Origin: Pseudoalteromonas luteoviolacea DSM 6061
GTDB lineage: Bacteria; Pseudomonadota; Gammaproteobacteria; Enterobacterales; Alteromonadaceae
NCBI RefSeq assembly: GCF_001625655.1
Contig: NZ_AUYB01000104.1
Coordinates: forward strand, 1 to 64,000
DNA: 64,000 nucleotides
Direction: 5' to 3'
The position numbers and the translations under genes were made by a program. Within the stretch, counting starts at the first letter, position 1; every line of letters starts with the position of its first letter. Below are positions 40,248 through 49,222 of this stretch, in pieces. A model generated the notes under the pieces. That model made no database searches, had not been told where the DNA came from, and saw only the letters and a program-made list of their open reading frames with translations.

Positions 40248-40739
40248 ATGGGTTTGAGCCGAAAAGCATGGAATAATGTGGTGATCTTCTCCATGCTCAT
40301 CATGATCTTTTTCTTAAATGGGTTGCATCACAAGCTTAATCCGCCTGAAGAGGAGCTAGGCAGAGTACTTATACTCCCTGAGCAGAGTTTTATACTCGCG
40401 TTAGCGTACCCTGGTGTCAAAATTGAGCGTATTGGCACATCATGGAGAATTGAGTCTGAATTGCCGCACGATGGCAGCCAGCTTTATACTGAGCAAGACC
40501 TAATCGGGATTATAAAGCTCTGGCAGAACAGCGAACTGGAGATGATCAGTGCACCTAAAGTGAACACCGAACAAGCGGTATCAGTGGCAACATTTTGGCT
40601 AGCTGCTGAGGAGCTACCGCTTAGTTACCAATTATATCTGCTAAATGGTCAGTACATTTTGTTTGCCAAAAGGAGTCAACGCTGGTTGCAGTTGAGTCCG
40701 CAACAAGCACAGCAGTTATTTAAACCAATAGAAGTTTAG
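40248..40739 (+). CDS. Membrane-anchored protein of unknown function upstream of mutM
   Basis: The 163-residue protein has a single N-terminal helix (about 9-26). A small predominantly beta domain follows with [31 protein letters not shown] and [25 protein letters not shown] site lies 6 bases before the ATG. It ends 2 bp before mutM, so the two are cotranscribed; a similar unnamed gene precedes mutM in relatives such as Shewanella. No function is known to me. Confidence 0.82.
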   Translation: MGLSRKAWNNVVIFSMLIMIFFLNGLHHKLNPPEEELGRVLILPEQSFILALAYPGVKIERIGTSWRIESELPHDGSQLYTEQDLIGIIKLWQNSELEMISAPKVNTEQAVSVATFWLAAEELPLSYQLYLLNGQYILFAKRSQRWLQLSPQQAQQLFKPIEV

Positions 40740-40741
40740 TT

Positions 40742-41551
40742 ATGCCTGAATTACCAGAGGTCGAAGTTAGTCGACAGGGGATTGAGCCCCACATTAAACA
40801 AAAAGTAGTTACTGAAGTACGTATCCACAATGGTCGTTTACGTTGGCCAGTGCCAGATGACGTCAAACTCTTATCTGGTAAAACAATTAACGTGGTGCAT
40901 CGAAGAGCTAAATACCTTTTATTAGAGAGTAAAGTTGGCTCTGCTATTCTTCATTTGGGTATGTCAGGAAGTCTACGCGTAGTTGAAAAGTCAGAGCCAC
41001 TAAAAAAGCACGATCATATTGAGCTAATCTTCGAGAATGGGCTCTCATTACGGCTCAATGACCCACGAAGATTTGGTGCGTTTTTATGGCAAGCTCCCGA
41101 CGAGCAGCATGCTGTTTTTGCCAAGCTTGGTCCTGAACCGCTGACAGATGCATTTGATGCTAAGCACTTATATGAATCTAGTAGAGGCAAAAAAGTGGCT
41201 GTTAAGCAATTTATAATGGATAACCATGTTGTAGTTGGTGTAGGTAATATCTATGCCAATGAATCGTTGTTTAAAGCTGGCATCAATCCCAAAAGAGAAG
41301 CAGGTAAAATATCTTTGGCGCGGTACCAGAAATTAACCCCCATTATTAAAGACACCTTAGCTGCTGCAATTTTACAAGGCGGCACGACACTTAAAGACTT
41401 TGCGCAAAGTGATGGTAAACCTGGTTATTTTGCACAAGAGTTACTCGTATATGGACGTAAAGGTCAACCATGTGTGGTATGTGGCTCTGAATTACAAGAA
41501 GTTCGTTTAGGCCAACGCAGTACTGTTTATTGTAAAAAGTGCCAGCGCTGA
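40742..41551 (+). CDS. mutM: Formamidopyrimidine-DNA glycosylase
   Basis: The 269-residue bifunctional glycosylase/AP lyase removes 8-oxoguanine and other oxidised purines. The N-terminal PELPEVE supplies catalytic Pro2 and Glu3, and Lys near residue 58 is in the expected position. The helix-two-turn-helix region has [15 protein letters not shown]. The C-terminal zinc finger is CVVC-x16-CKKC. It follows the small membrane-protein gene by 2 bp. It converges with the M20 peptidase with a 10-bp gap and no room for a terminator. Confidence 0.97.
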   Translation: MPELPEVEVSRQGIEPHIKQKVVTEVRIHNGRLRWPVPDDVKLLSGKTINVVHRRAKYLLLESKVGSAILHLGMSGSLRVVEKSEPLKKHDHIELIFENGLSLRLNDPRRFGAFLWQAPDEQHAVFAKLGPEPLTDAFDAKHLYESSRGKKVAVKQFIMDNHVVVGVGNIYANESLFKAGINPKREAGKISLARYQKLTPIIKDTLAAAILQGGTTLKDFAQSDGKPGYFAQELLVYGRKGQPCVVCGSELQEVRLGQRSTVYCKKCQR

Positions 41552-41561
41552 CCTCGCTCAA

Positions 41562-42689
41562 TTATATATGACCGGCGGTTTGCTTGACTTGCTGTGTACG
41601 GTAGCACAGGCGTGACAAGATGGCCGTCATTTGCTCAATTCGTAATTGAAAGCTCGACTTGAGCGCTCGCTCATTCATGGTGTGATCGCCATCTCCATAA
41701 GGGCCAAATCCGTCTAGCGTTGCCGTGCCTGTTGAAGCTGCTGTATTTGCATCTGATACACCACCACGGTGTTCAACTGGCTGGTCGTGGCCAAGAATTT
41801 GGTTAATCGCGTCCAACAGTTTTTGTTGGCCATCGTTTGGTGCCATAACCGTACGTTGTAGCCCACCTTGGACATCGACGGTGACACCTGTTATTTCAAT
41901 TGCCATGCAGATGTTTTCGATACCTTCTAATAAGCGCTGTTGCTCAGCTTGGTTGGTAAATCGTGCTTCAACTTGCATTGTAGCTTTACCCGAAATCGTG
42001 TTTGCGCCAATTCCGCCTTGCACTTTACCAACATTTACTGTGCTGCCTTTTTTAAGGTCAGTTAATGATGTCATTTCCATTAACATATTAGCCATAGCGA
42101 AATTGGCGTCAATGCCATCACGGTAGTGATTGCCTGCATGGGCTGGTTTTCCCGTGACAGTGATGTGATAGGTCGCAATGCCTTTTCTCGCAACCACCAG
42201 TTCATGTTCTTTACCTGCTGCCTCAAAAACAAAGCAAGCATCATACTGTTTGGCTATTTTCCGCGTTAAAGCTTGACTGTCATCGCTCCCAATTTCTTCA
42301 TCACTCACCAGTAACCAATCGATATTTTCTAAGTGACCAAACTGCACCTTTAGGTTTCTCAGTACATTGAGAGCAACCCAGTTACCACCTTTCATATCGC
42401 AAACACCCGGGCCGTAAACATAGTGATCGTCTTCTCGAAACTCGGTAAATGTATCTTTAGGAAATACCGTGTCTAAATGCCCAAGTAGCAGAATCCGTTT
42501 TCCATTACCGCGCGCTGAGCGAAAGAGTAAATGATCACCGATATGCTCTCTTTGGTATCGTGTTAGTGAAAACCCCAATGGTTCAATGAGAGCGATCATT
42601 TGCTCGCCATGTTGATCCACTCCGATCTTATTTTTACTGTGCGAGTTACAGCGTATTAACTCTGCTAATTCTGCATAGTCCAGATTCAT
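41562..42689 (-). CDS. M20-family metallopeptidase, glutamate-carboxypeptidase-like
   Basis: The 375-residue cytosolic zinc peptidase resembles carboxypeptidase G2. The start at 42689 has a GGGAGAAG site 6 bases upstream; the ATG at 42722 lacks one. Metal ligands are in GHLDTVFP, DMKGG, DEEIG (catalytic Glu plus ligand), FEAAG and the final GDGDHTMNERA. The inserted dimerisation domain runs from KGIATYHITVTGKPAHAG to about ARFTNQAEQQ. Known relatives remove C-terminal Glu or other residues from peptides or folate-like amides. It is divergent, across a 180-bp shared region, from two ATP-grasp ligases and an M14 carboxypeptidase, which suggests a common pathway. No signal peptide. Confidence 0.88.
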   Translation of the reverse strand: MNLDYAELAELIRCNSHSKNKIGVDQHGEQMIALIEPLGFSLTRYQREHIGDHLLFRSARGNGKRILLLGHLDTVFPKDTFTEFREDDHYVYGPGVCDMKGGNWVALNVLRNLKVQFGHLENIDWLLVSDEEIGSDDSQALTRKIAKQYDACFVFEAAGKEHELVVARKGIATYHITVTGKPAHAGNHYRDGIDANFAMANMLMEMTSLTDLKKGSTVNVGKVQGGIGANTISGKATMQVEARFTNQAEQQRLLEGIENICMAIEITGVTVDVQGGLQRTVMAPNDGQQKLLDAINQILGHDQPVEHRGGVSDANTAASTGTATLDGFGPYGDGDHTMNERALKSSFQLRIEQMTAILSRLCYRTQQVKQTAGHI

Positions 42690-42869
42690 CTTAATCTTCT
42701 CCCTGCTAAGGTTTGGCCTCATCGTGGCGTTTTTCGGTTGCAGTTCAGTGAAGCTTTTATGAACAGTTTTCAGATCATTAAAAGGATCAAAATACTGTCA
42801 CACAGATGTTCTTAACTAATATGACCGTTCAATAATTAAGCACCTATTTTAGAACCAAGGAGATATTCT
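42690..42869 (+). promoter_or_regulatory. Divergent promoter region of the ligase/peptidase cluster
   Basis: The 180-bp region separates the M20 gene from the ligase operon. On the plus strand CTGTCA (42795-42800) and TAATAT (42817-42822) with 16-bp spacing are a fair promoter. AAGGAGAT precedes the ATG at 42870. Shared control of the two divergent units is inferred. Confidence 0.45.
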
Positions 42870-43817
42870 ATGACAGCCGTATCGCAGGCGCCTCATGTTG
42901 GTATTTGGATGTACGAAAATGGCGGAGGAAAAGAAATTGAACAGCAGTTGGTGCACGCGCTAGCCGAGCGTGGGATCTTAGCCAGTACAGGCCTTAACTT
43001 ACGTGATGCCAGAGCGCGAGATGGTGGAATTGAGTGTAATGGTGTGGCAATGGAGCAATTGGATGCTTTTTTAAGTTACAACGCAGGTCAGCAGACTCAG
43101 TATCAGCTCTATTTATACGAAACTTTGAATGAAACGATTCCTACCTTAAACAATTATCGCTCATTCGCGCTAGCGGAAGATAAATTTCGCACCGCACATT
43201 TGCTTAACAGTCACGGAATTTGTACGCCGGATTATAGGTTGTGTCACAAAAATGATATGGCTGGATTGCGCGCAGCGCTACATGATTTTGGTGGCAAATT
43301 GGTTTACAAGCCCACGGATGGTTGGGGTGGTGTAGGTATCGTGAAAATTGAAGGTGAACAAGCACTCGATATGATCATGCCATTTTTGAGTCGTACAGAT
43401 CTCCGTTATTTCTACGTAGAGCGCTTTATCAATTACGACAACACTGATTTTCGTGTAGATGTTGTTGATGGTGAGTTTGTTGGATGTTACGGCAGGAAAG
43501 CGCCAAAGGATGACTGGAAAACCAACGTAACCAGCGGCGGCACGGTGTTTGTCCGAGAAGCTAATGACGAGGTCATAGAGTTAGCACTGCATGCAACTAA
43601 GACGTTGGGATTGGAAATTGCCGGAGTTGATCTGATCTACGATCGCGAACGAGAGCAATATGTGGTGCTTGAAGTCAACACCATCCCCGCATTTGCAACA
43701 CCTGAACAAGAACAACTTGGGCTCATGTTCAATAAAGCAAAGATCCAGGCCATGGTCAATTTGATCGAAAAAACAGTGGCAAAGAAAACTTCATTCCAAT
43801 CAGCCAAGGTGGCTTAA
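42870..43817 (+). CDS. ATP-grasp (RimK-like) amide ligase
   Basis: The 315-residue ATP-grasp enzyme has a pre-ATP-grasp N-terminal half (1-100). The nucleotide lid is KLVYKPTDGWGGVGIVKI (about 147-164), YFYVERFINYD and DFRVDVVDG follow, and the metal motif is VLEVNTIPAF (Glu-x-Asn, near residue 268). It resembles RimK/glutathione-synthase-type ligases that form peptide-like amide bonds with ADP release. A canonical GxGKSVxxx substrate signature is absent, so the substrate is open. It is the first gene of an operon, and the next ligase starts 4 bp later. Confidence 0.88.
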   Translation: MTAVSQAPHVGIWMYENGGGKEIEQQLVHALAERGILASTGLNLRDARARDGGIECNGVAMEQLDAFLSYNAGQQTQYQLYLYETLNETIPTLNNYRSFALAEDKFRTAHLLNSHGICTPDYRLCHKNDMAGLRAALHDFGGKLVYKPTDGWGGVGIVKIEGEQALDMIMPFLSRTDLRYFYVERFINYDNTDFRVDVVDGEFVGCYGRKAPKDDWKTNVTSGGTVFVREANDEVIELALHATKTLGLEIAGVDLIYDREREQYVVLEVNTIPAFATPEQEQLGLMFNKAKIQAMVNLIEKTVAKKTSFQSAKVA

Positions 43818-43821
43818 TTTT

Positions 43822-45204
43822 ATGACAACACAAACTAAACTCCCGAAAATTGGATTACTTTATCTGGACTATGTACTGCGTTTCTTTGACAAGTCTAACT
43901 TTAAAGGTTGGCCGGATAAGATTGAAACTGTGGTATATCACTGGGGTAATGATAAGGCTCGCTTTATTGCTGAAGTAAAGAGAAAGAAAATTGACGTACT
44001 GATTGGAAATATTCCTGCGACAGCCTACGAGGCTTTTAGAGAAATAGCGCGGGCTTTACCCGAAGTACGCTTTTTACCTTCTCTAGATAGCCAATTTTCA
44101 AATAAATCGAAAGAAAATGTGACGCACTTTTGCCGAAAGTATAAGCTCCCTGCTCCAAATACTGAAATATTCTATATTCCTGAAAAAGCACAGCAGTATT
44201 TGTCTAACGCACAGTACCCCAAAATCATTAAGCGCTCTTATGGCCCATCAAACTACGGCGGCTATTTTGTACATAAAGTGGACAACTTTGAGGAAGCAAT
44301 GAACTTGCTTGGTGAAAAGCGTTATTACCCAGTGTATGTGCAAGATTTTGTGCCTATGGAAGCCGATATACGTGTCATGTTGATAGGGCATAAACCTGTT
44401 TGTGCTTTTTGGCGTCGTCCCCCTGAAGGTGAGTGGCTGACGAATACCAGTCAAGGTGGCAGTATGGACTATCAAGCTGTACCTAAGTCCGTACTTAAGC
44501 TGGCGACAGCGGCTTCTAAAGCTGCTAATGCTGAGTATTGGGCATGCGATATCGCATTGGGTAAGGATGGAAAATTAAGGATCTTAGAGTGTGCGACCGC
44601 TTTTGCTGCTTTCCCCTATATTCGAGATTGGATTGGCCAGTACCTAATGTGGCTGTTATCAGATGGTTATTTTAGAAAGCCATCTATTCCTCTCTATAAT
44701 TGGGAGGAGCTCGGTAAAATTGACTCGCGAATGTTGCGAACAATGCGTCATATCGGATTTTCATCTTATACGCCGAGCCAAGATTCGGGTGAAATTTTTA
44801 ACCAAATAGATGAGCATCACTTTCCGATCTTGGATACCGAGTTAAAGCATGGCGAAGAGTGGCCAAGTGAAGTATGGAACCTGCAAGATAATTTTGTGCT
44901 CAGAGCCAAAGCAGTAGAAGCAAAAATATTACAGACAGTTCCTTCAAGCGATGAGCTTGGTGTTGATTTAAACAGTTATCAAGCTCCGACCTTTGACGAG
45001 GAGCAGATCCGAGAAATTTTGAGTGGTGTAAAAGGAATTGGTGAAAAAATGTTGGATGACATTATGTCCACATTTGGCGCCCATGGTGTGGTTGAGGCAC
45101 TCAATACAGATCCACAAAAGCTCTGTGCTGTAAAAAATCTCAAAGATAAAAAGCTCGAGAAGATTGTCGAGCATTGGCAAAGCCATGTAGCGCAAATCCA
45201 CTAG
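43822..45204 (+). CDS. Second ATP-grasp ligase fused to a helix-hairpin-helix module
   Basis: The 460-residue protein has an ATP-grasp core at about 90-290: YPKIIKRSYGPSNYGGYFV, VYVQDFVPMEADIRVMLIG and ILECATAFAAF. The metal motif reads Glu-Cys-Ala, so the usual Asn is missing; metal binding may be altered. A linker region (290-380) with an Arg-rich segment follows. The C-terminal 385-455 segment EILSGVKGIGEKMLDDIM...FGAHGVVEAL...KLCAVKNLKDKKLEKI is a tandem helix-hairpin-helix fold, usually a DNA- or protein-binding unit. Coupling to the first ligase (4-bp gap) suggests sequential ligations or a heteromeric complex. Confidence 0.84.
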   Translation: MTTQTKLPKIGLLYLDYVLRFFDKSNFKGWPDKIETVVYHWGNDKARFIAEVKRKKIDVLIGNIPATAYEAFREIARALPEVRFLPSLDSQFSNKSKENVTHFCRKYKLPAPNTEIFYIPEKAQQYLSNAQYPKIIKRSYGPSNYGGYFVHKVDNFEEAMNLLGEKRYYPVYVQDFVPMEADIRVMLIGHKPVCAFWRRPPEGEWLTNTSQGGSMDYQAVPKSVLKLATAASKAANAEYWACDIALGKDGKLRILECATAFAAFPYIRDWIGQYLMWLLSDGYFRKPSIPLYNWEELGKIDSRMLRTMRHIGFSSYTPSQDSGEIFNQIDEHHFPILDTELKHGEEWPSEVWNLQDNFVLRAKAVEAKILQTVPSSDELGVDLNSYQAPTFDEEQIREILSGVKGIGEKMLDDIMSTFGAHGVVEALNTDPQKLCAVKNLKDKKLEKIVEHWQSHVAQIH

Positions 45205-45230
45205 TACTTTTATCCCTATAATTCAACTAT

Positions 45231-45251
45231 GCGACAGCTACGAGCTGTCGC
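45231..45251 (+). other. Perfect hairpin between the second ligase and M14 peptidase genes
   Basis: GCGACAGCT (45231-45239) pairs exactly with AGCTGTCGC (45243-45251) around ACG. It sits 26 bp before the M14 ATG and directly after TATAAT at 45217-45222. There is no T-run, so a terminator is unlikely; RNA processing, translational control or an operator are possible. Confidence 0.6.
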
Positions 45252-45277
45252 TATGAGCCTGACTGAGAGCCACCTAC

Positions 45278-47869
45278 ATGAAAATTCAATATGCGTCTTA
45301 CCAAGACACAATCGATGCGCTGCAAAAAGCCATGAATGAACATCCACACTTAATTCGCTTACAAAGCATTGGAGAGACTTGGGAAGGGCGACCGATCATG
45401 TTAGTGACGGTGTCATTGGATGTTACTTATGCAGATGATAAGCCGGCACTGTTATACACAGGCTCGATTCATGCGAGAGAGTGGATTGGTAATGAACTGG
45501 CTCTCAAATTCATCCAGTATGTAATAGACAACTATCGATTTAATCCAAAGTTACAGACCGCCCTTACACGCAACACTCTGTATATGGTGCCTTGTTTAAA
45601 TCCAGATGGGTTCGAGTATTCTCGTAATCATTTTTCGTTTTGGCGTAAAAATCGTCGCAATAATGGTGATGGCACCTTCGGGGTGGATCTAAATCGCAAC
45701 TTTGACGCAAAGTTTATGCGCAATCAAAATACGGGCTCCAACACGTATGGGGGACCACATGCTTTCTCTGAACCAGAAACTTGTGCTATCAGAGACTTTG
45801 TGGAAGCCCATGATAACATTCGTATTGCGCTAGATTATCACTCTCAAGGTAATGTATTTTTCCCCGCACATAAGTTTAATCATGAAGTAGAAATTGAAGG
45901 TGCAGATCTCAATATTCTATGCGCTAACATGAACCATGAGATCAAAAAAGTGACAGGTCGGCAATATGGTATTCATCGCGGCAAACCGCCTGCGCAGCTT
46001 ATTCATGGTAGCGGCCGAGAGTACTATTATAGAAAAGGCATCATTGCAACTGTCGTTGAGGTAGGAACCCGCAATATTCCAGACTACATGAAAAACATGT
46101 CTGAAAGTGTCGCTGAAAATATTCCCGCTGTGTTATGTGCGTTGAGTGAAGCCATTAATTACTCACCACTAGCACCGCAAAGAGTGGCCAATTTTACTAT
46201 CAAATCGGTGGACCATGAAGGGGTAGAACTGGAATGGCAATATGTCGATCGAGATGACATATATTTTGAACTTTACAGAAGTGAAAACAATAAGAGTCCC
46301 TGTGGTGAAGAGAGCCTAATTGCAATCACTAAGTCTTTGTCTTTTAGAGACTCTCAACTAACAAGCGGCCAAAGCTACTTTTATAATATCCGCGCTGTAG
46401 ATAAGGTCACAAAAATTAAATCGCCATTTAGCCCTGAGCTTAGGTTAAAGACCCATTTAGCACGCCATCAAAGTGCGCGTACCTTATTTCCTTCAAGGGA
46501 GTTGGTGGGCTACTTGTCAGAAAATTATTTGAGCAAAAACAAAGAACATTTTGGATATAACTCAATGTTCATTGGGGTAGATAAAAAGCGTGGCGTCAGT
46601 TTAGGAGTTGTGCAATTTGATCTGAGTAGTTTGCCAAGCGGATCGCACATAGAGCGAGCTGAATTCTTTTTATATCCGATGAACCGAGTCGCAGCTAAAA
46701 TAGAAAAATATGGCGAGTGGTCAGTGGCGATTTTGGACGCGGATAGTATTTCTGATATTTATGATTTCAAAGAGGTGAATGAAGCCAAACCTTTACACAC
46801 GCTTGGGCAGACATTTGAGTCAGACAAAATGACTCAAGGGATCTGGATGAAGTGGCTTTTTAATGGTGTGGAACGTACGTTACTCACTGAGTTAGTTGCA
46901 AAAAACTCTTTGCTTTTGCGGTTGCAGGGACCTAAGGAGCTCCCTCTGGGTAATGATTCGCAAGTGATGCAATTTGACATCGGTTACGGACCATTTGGTA
47001 GTGGGCTACATTATCGTCCGAATTTGGAGTTGGTGTACCAAGTGCCTGAAAAGCTATTGGCTTTGAGTCCTACAAGATGCAATACCATCTTCAAAGATCG
47101 CGTTTTACCAGATCGACTTGCGTCGGGCTTTGATGAAGCAGGCGAGATAGTATATGGACAAATGGCGTTTGAGTTAAATGCCGACCTACCAGTTGAGAAA
47201 ACTGTATTTAGACATGCGTGCCTTACGTTACGCAGCTGCAATAGCATTGCCAGTGCTAAAGATATGCGCTTCACCATAGAGCTAGTGGAGCTTCAAGATG
47301 TGGACTTTCAAGCTGTAAAACAAAGGCAAAAAATAGAATATATTGGATATGAAGTGAGTAACGAGCAACTCAAAGAGCGCGCCGAACACCACTTTATTTT
47401 TGATAGTTATAGCCTTCAAGCGCTAGAGCGACTTCATCAGGCTCATACACCCTTTTACTTTATCATTCGTGCAACCTCTGAGTCGCAGGCGACAAATGCG
47501 CTGATCAACTGGACTGCATGTCAGGATCAACACCCCGCAGAGTTAAAAATTGGCTATATCAATCGTCGTAAGAACCCATTACAAGCACCTCAAGGTTTAA
47601 CTGCTCAAGTCGAAGGGGGGGTGGTGAAATTAACTTGGCAAAACCCTGATGATGAGGACTTTGTGGGTTGTTTTGTAGTGCGTAATCGTTTTCACCCCCC
47701 TCGCTCCCCTTTTGACGGAGTAAAATTGTATGGGGGGAAAGATGAATATACGTTGGATAATTTTGGTAACCCTAACTTAGATAAATACTATGCTGTATTT
47801 AGCTATGATGACGTACCGAACTACTCTGAGCCAGTTGTACTCTTTTATGATGGAAAAGTGCAAGCGTGA
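45278..47869 (+). CDS. M14 zinc carboxypeptidase with FN3 and DNRLRE-like domains
   Basis: The 863-residue protein has an M14 carboxypeptidase domain at 1-295. Zinc ligands are H65 and E68 (HAREW) and H188 (DYHSQGN); substrate Arg is R140 in LNRNFD and catalytic Glu E261 is in VVEVG. A fibronectin-III-like domain (305-390), two DNRLRE/CBM96-like beta domains (about 395-590 and 600-775) and a final FN3 (780-860) follow. There is no signal peptide: the protein begins directly with the peptidase fold, and an in-frame TGA at 45260-45262 excludes a longer start. This is unusual, since the accessory domains are normally extracellular. It is third gene of the ligase operon, 73 bp after the second ligase. 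Confidence 0.9.
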   Translation: MKIQYASYQDTIDALQKAMNEHPHLIRLQSIGETWEGRPIMLVTVSLDVTYADDKPALLYTGSIHAREWIGNELALKFIQYVIDNYRFNPKLQTALTRNTLYMVPCLNPDGFEYSRNHFSFWRKNRRNNGDGTFGVDLNRNFDAKFMRNQNTGSNTYGGPHAFSEPETCAIRDFVEAHDNIRIALDYHSQGNVFFPAHKFNHEVEIEGADLNILCANMNHEIKKVTGRQYGIHRGKPPAQLIHGSGREYYYRKGIIATVVEVGTRNIPDYMKNMSESVAENIPAVLCALSEAINYSPLAPQRVANFTIKSVDHEGVELEWQYVDRDDIYFELYRSENNKSPCGEESLIAITKSLSFRDSQLTSGQSYFYNIRAVDKVTKIKSPFSPELRLKTHLARHQSARTLFPSRELVGYLSENYLSKNKEHFGYNSMFIGVDKKRGVSLGVVQFDLSSLPSGSHIERAEFFLYPMNRVAAKIEKYGEWSVAILDADSISDIYDFKEVNEAKPLHTLGQTFESDKMTQGIWMKWLFNGVERTLLTELVAKNSLLLRLQGPKELPLGNDSQVMQFDIGYGPFGSGLHYRPNLELVYQVPEKLLALSPTRCNTIFKDRVLPDRLASGFDEAGEIVYGQMAFELNADLPVEKTVFRHACLTLRSCNSIASAKDMRFTIELVELQDVDFQAVKQRQKIEYIGYEVSNEQLKERAEHHFIFDSYSLQALERLHQAHTPFYFIIRATSESQATNALINWTACQDQHPAELKIGYINRRKNPLQAPQGLTAQVEGGVVKLTWQNPDDEDFVGCFVVRNRFHPPRSPFDGVKLYGGKDEYTLDNFGNPNLDKYYAVFSYDDVPNYSEPVVLFYDGKVQA

Positions 47870-48496
47870 TACTCTCATCGCATATATGGCGTGTGTTTTT
47901 TACCCACTTAAATTACACGCCTAAAATAACTTCAAAAAAGTTTGAAATTAATTAATTCATTACACTTCCTGATGATGCATGGTTTTCGCTAACTTATTAA
48001 TTTAATTATTTTTAATGTGAATTTTGATTTTGAATTGGTAAGAATGCTTCCCATTTTAATTGATACTTTTAGCGGCAGTTAGCAAATACATTCTCTTGCG
48101 GATGAGATGCTATAACTGGTGGTTGTGTAGTTATAGTCACTCATATTTATCAATGTTGCTAACCGTATTGCTCTTCCCTACTTTTTATTTATTGACCAGT
48201 TTTAGGGCGAATTGTGTGGGAACGGGAGGGTGGCCAAACTGTCCGTATATGGGTAACCCACTTAGTATTCGATTGAGGCGATGGATTGCTGAAATAAGAG
48301 CGATACGCATGGATGCTTTAATTTACACTTAATTTGTTTTTATCTTTAGCTGAATTCAAATGTAAACATACAAGTGTACCGAAAAACCAAATGTAGAGTA
48401 CATGTGGGTATTTCATATTTATTGTCAATAAAACAATAAATTAAGCTTGGTGAGAGGCTGAAAAGTCGGCTAACATTTAGTTTTTATGGATGCATA
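47870..48496. other. Intergenic region without a convincing gene
   Basis: This 627-bp AT-rich stretch is the longest gap in the window. It contains a GGCGTGT/ACACGCC inverted repeat (47888-47894 with 47915-47921) that may end the M14 transcript. A more G-rich patch lies near 48215-48310. A 90-codon TTG-start frame at 48060-48332 has no ribosome site or family resemblance. Nothing else recognisable is seen. Confidence 0.5.
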
Positions 48497-48505
48497 GTGA
48501 CTTGT

Positions 48506-49120
48506 ATGACAGAACTTTACCATTGGTTTGATTTGTTAGGTGTAATGGTATTTGCCATTTCAGGAACGTTGCTCGCACACCGCAAACATATGGATGGGTT
48601 CGGTGTGGTGGTGCTAGCGACTGTTACTGGCATTGGTGGTGGTACCATTCGAGATGTGATTTTAGATACTCCGGTATTTTGGTTGCACGACAGCAGTTAT
48701 TTCTTTGCAATTTTTGCCGCGGTTGCGGTGAGTATCTGGTGGCTCAATCGGCAAAGAACTGTGCCCATGCAATTGCTATTAACCGCCGACGCGTTTGGTT
48801 TGGCGTTCTTTGCAGTAATGGGCATGCAAAAAGCCATGAGTATTGGTATGCCAGATACGACTGTCATTATTATGGGTGTCTTGACTGGCTGTTTTGGGGG
48901 TGTCATACGCGACGTTTTAGCGGATGAAATCCCTATGTTACTTAAGGGGGAATTGTATGCGATAACCTGTATTTTAGGTGGGGTAGTGTACACACAATTA
49001 TCGCATCTAGGTTTATCTCTTGAAATCACTATGCTGAGCGCAATGATCAGTATTCTCATGTTACGTTTGGCAGCAATACGCTGGAAATTGGTCCTCCATG
49101 TTTTTAAATACAGGGACTAA
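48506..49120 (+). CDS. TRIC-like/UPF0126 inner-membrane protein
   Basis: The roughly 204-residue protein has seven hydrophobic helices and the paired glycine motifs GIGGGTIRDVILD and GCFGGVIRDVLAD. This duplication defines the UPF0126/YicG family, now linked to trimeric intracellular cation channels. A GTG 9 bases upstream (48497) is the other possible start: it has GGA at suitable spacing, while the ATG fits the family N-terminus better. It is probably monocistronic; comM follows about 100 bp later. Cation (K+) conduction is inferred from the TRIC relation. Confidence 0.9.
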   Translation: MTELYHWFDLLGVMVFAISGTLLAHRKHMDGFGVVVLATVTGIGGGTIRDVILDTPVFWLHDSSYFFAIFAAVAVSIWWLNRQRTVPMQLLLTADAFGLAFFAVMGMQKAMSIGMPDTTVIIMGVLTGCFGGVIRDVLADEIPMLLKGELYAITCILGGVVYTQLSHLGLSLEITMLSAMISILMLRLAAIRWKLVLHVFKYRD

Positions 49121-49222
49121 CAAGCTGGATCGGATAAAAGGTTTAAAGTTTTTAATACGAAATTTTAAAACAGAATGTGATAGATAACCCTAGAGTTTGT
49201 AGCCAGGGGAATGAGACAAGGA

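Noticed and set aside
42870..45204. The two ATP-grasp genes as a glutathione synthesis pair
   Set aside because: Neither has the gshA or gshB domain layout, and the adjacent peptidases and HhH fusion do not fit glutathione synthesis.
48060..48332. 90-codon frame in the intergenic region, starting with TTG
   Set aside because: No ribosome site, no recognisable family and odd composition; the hydrophobic start looks like chance in AT-rich DNA.
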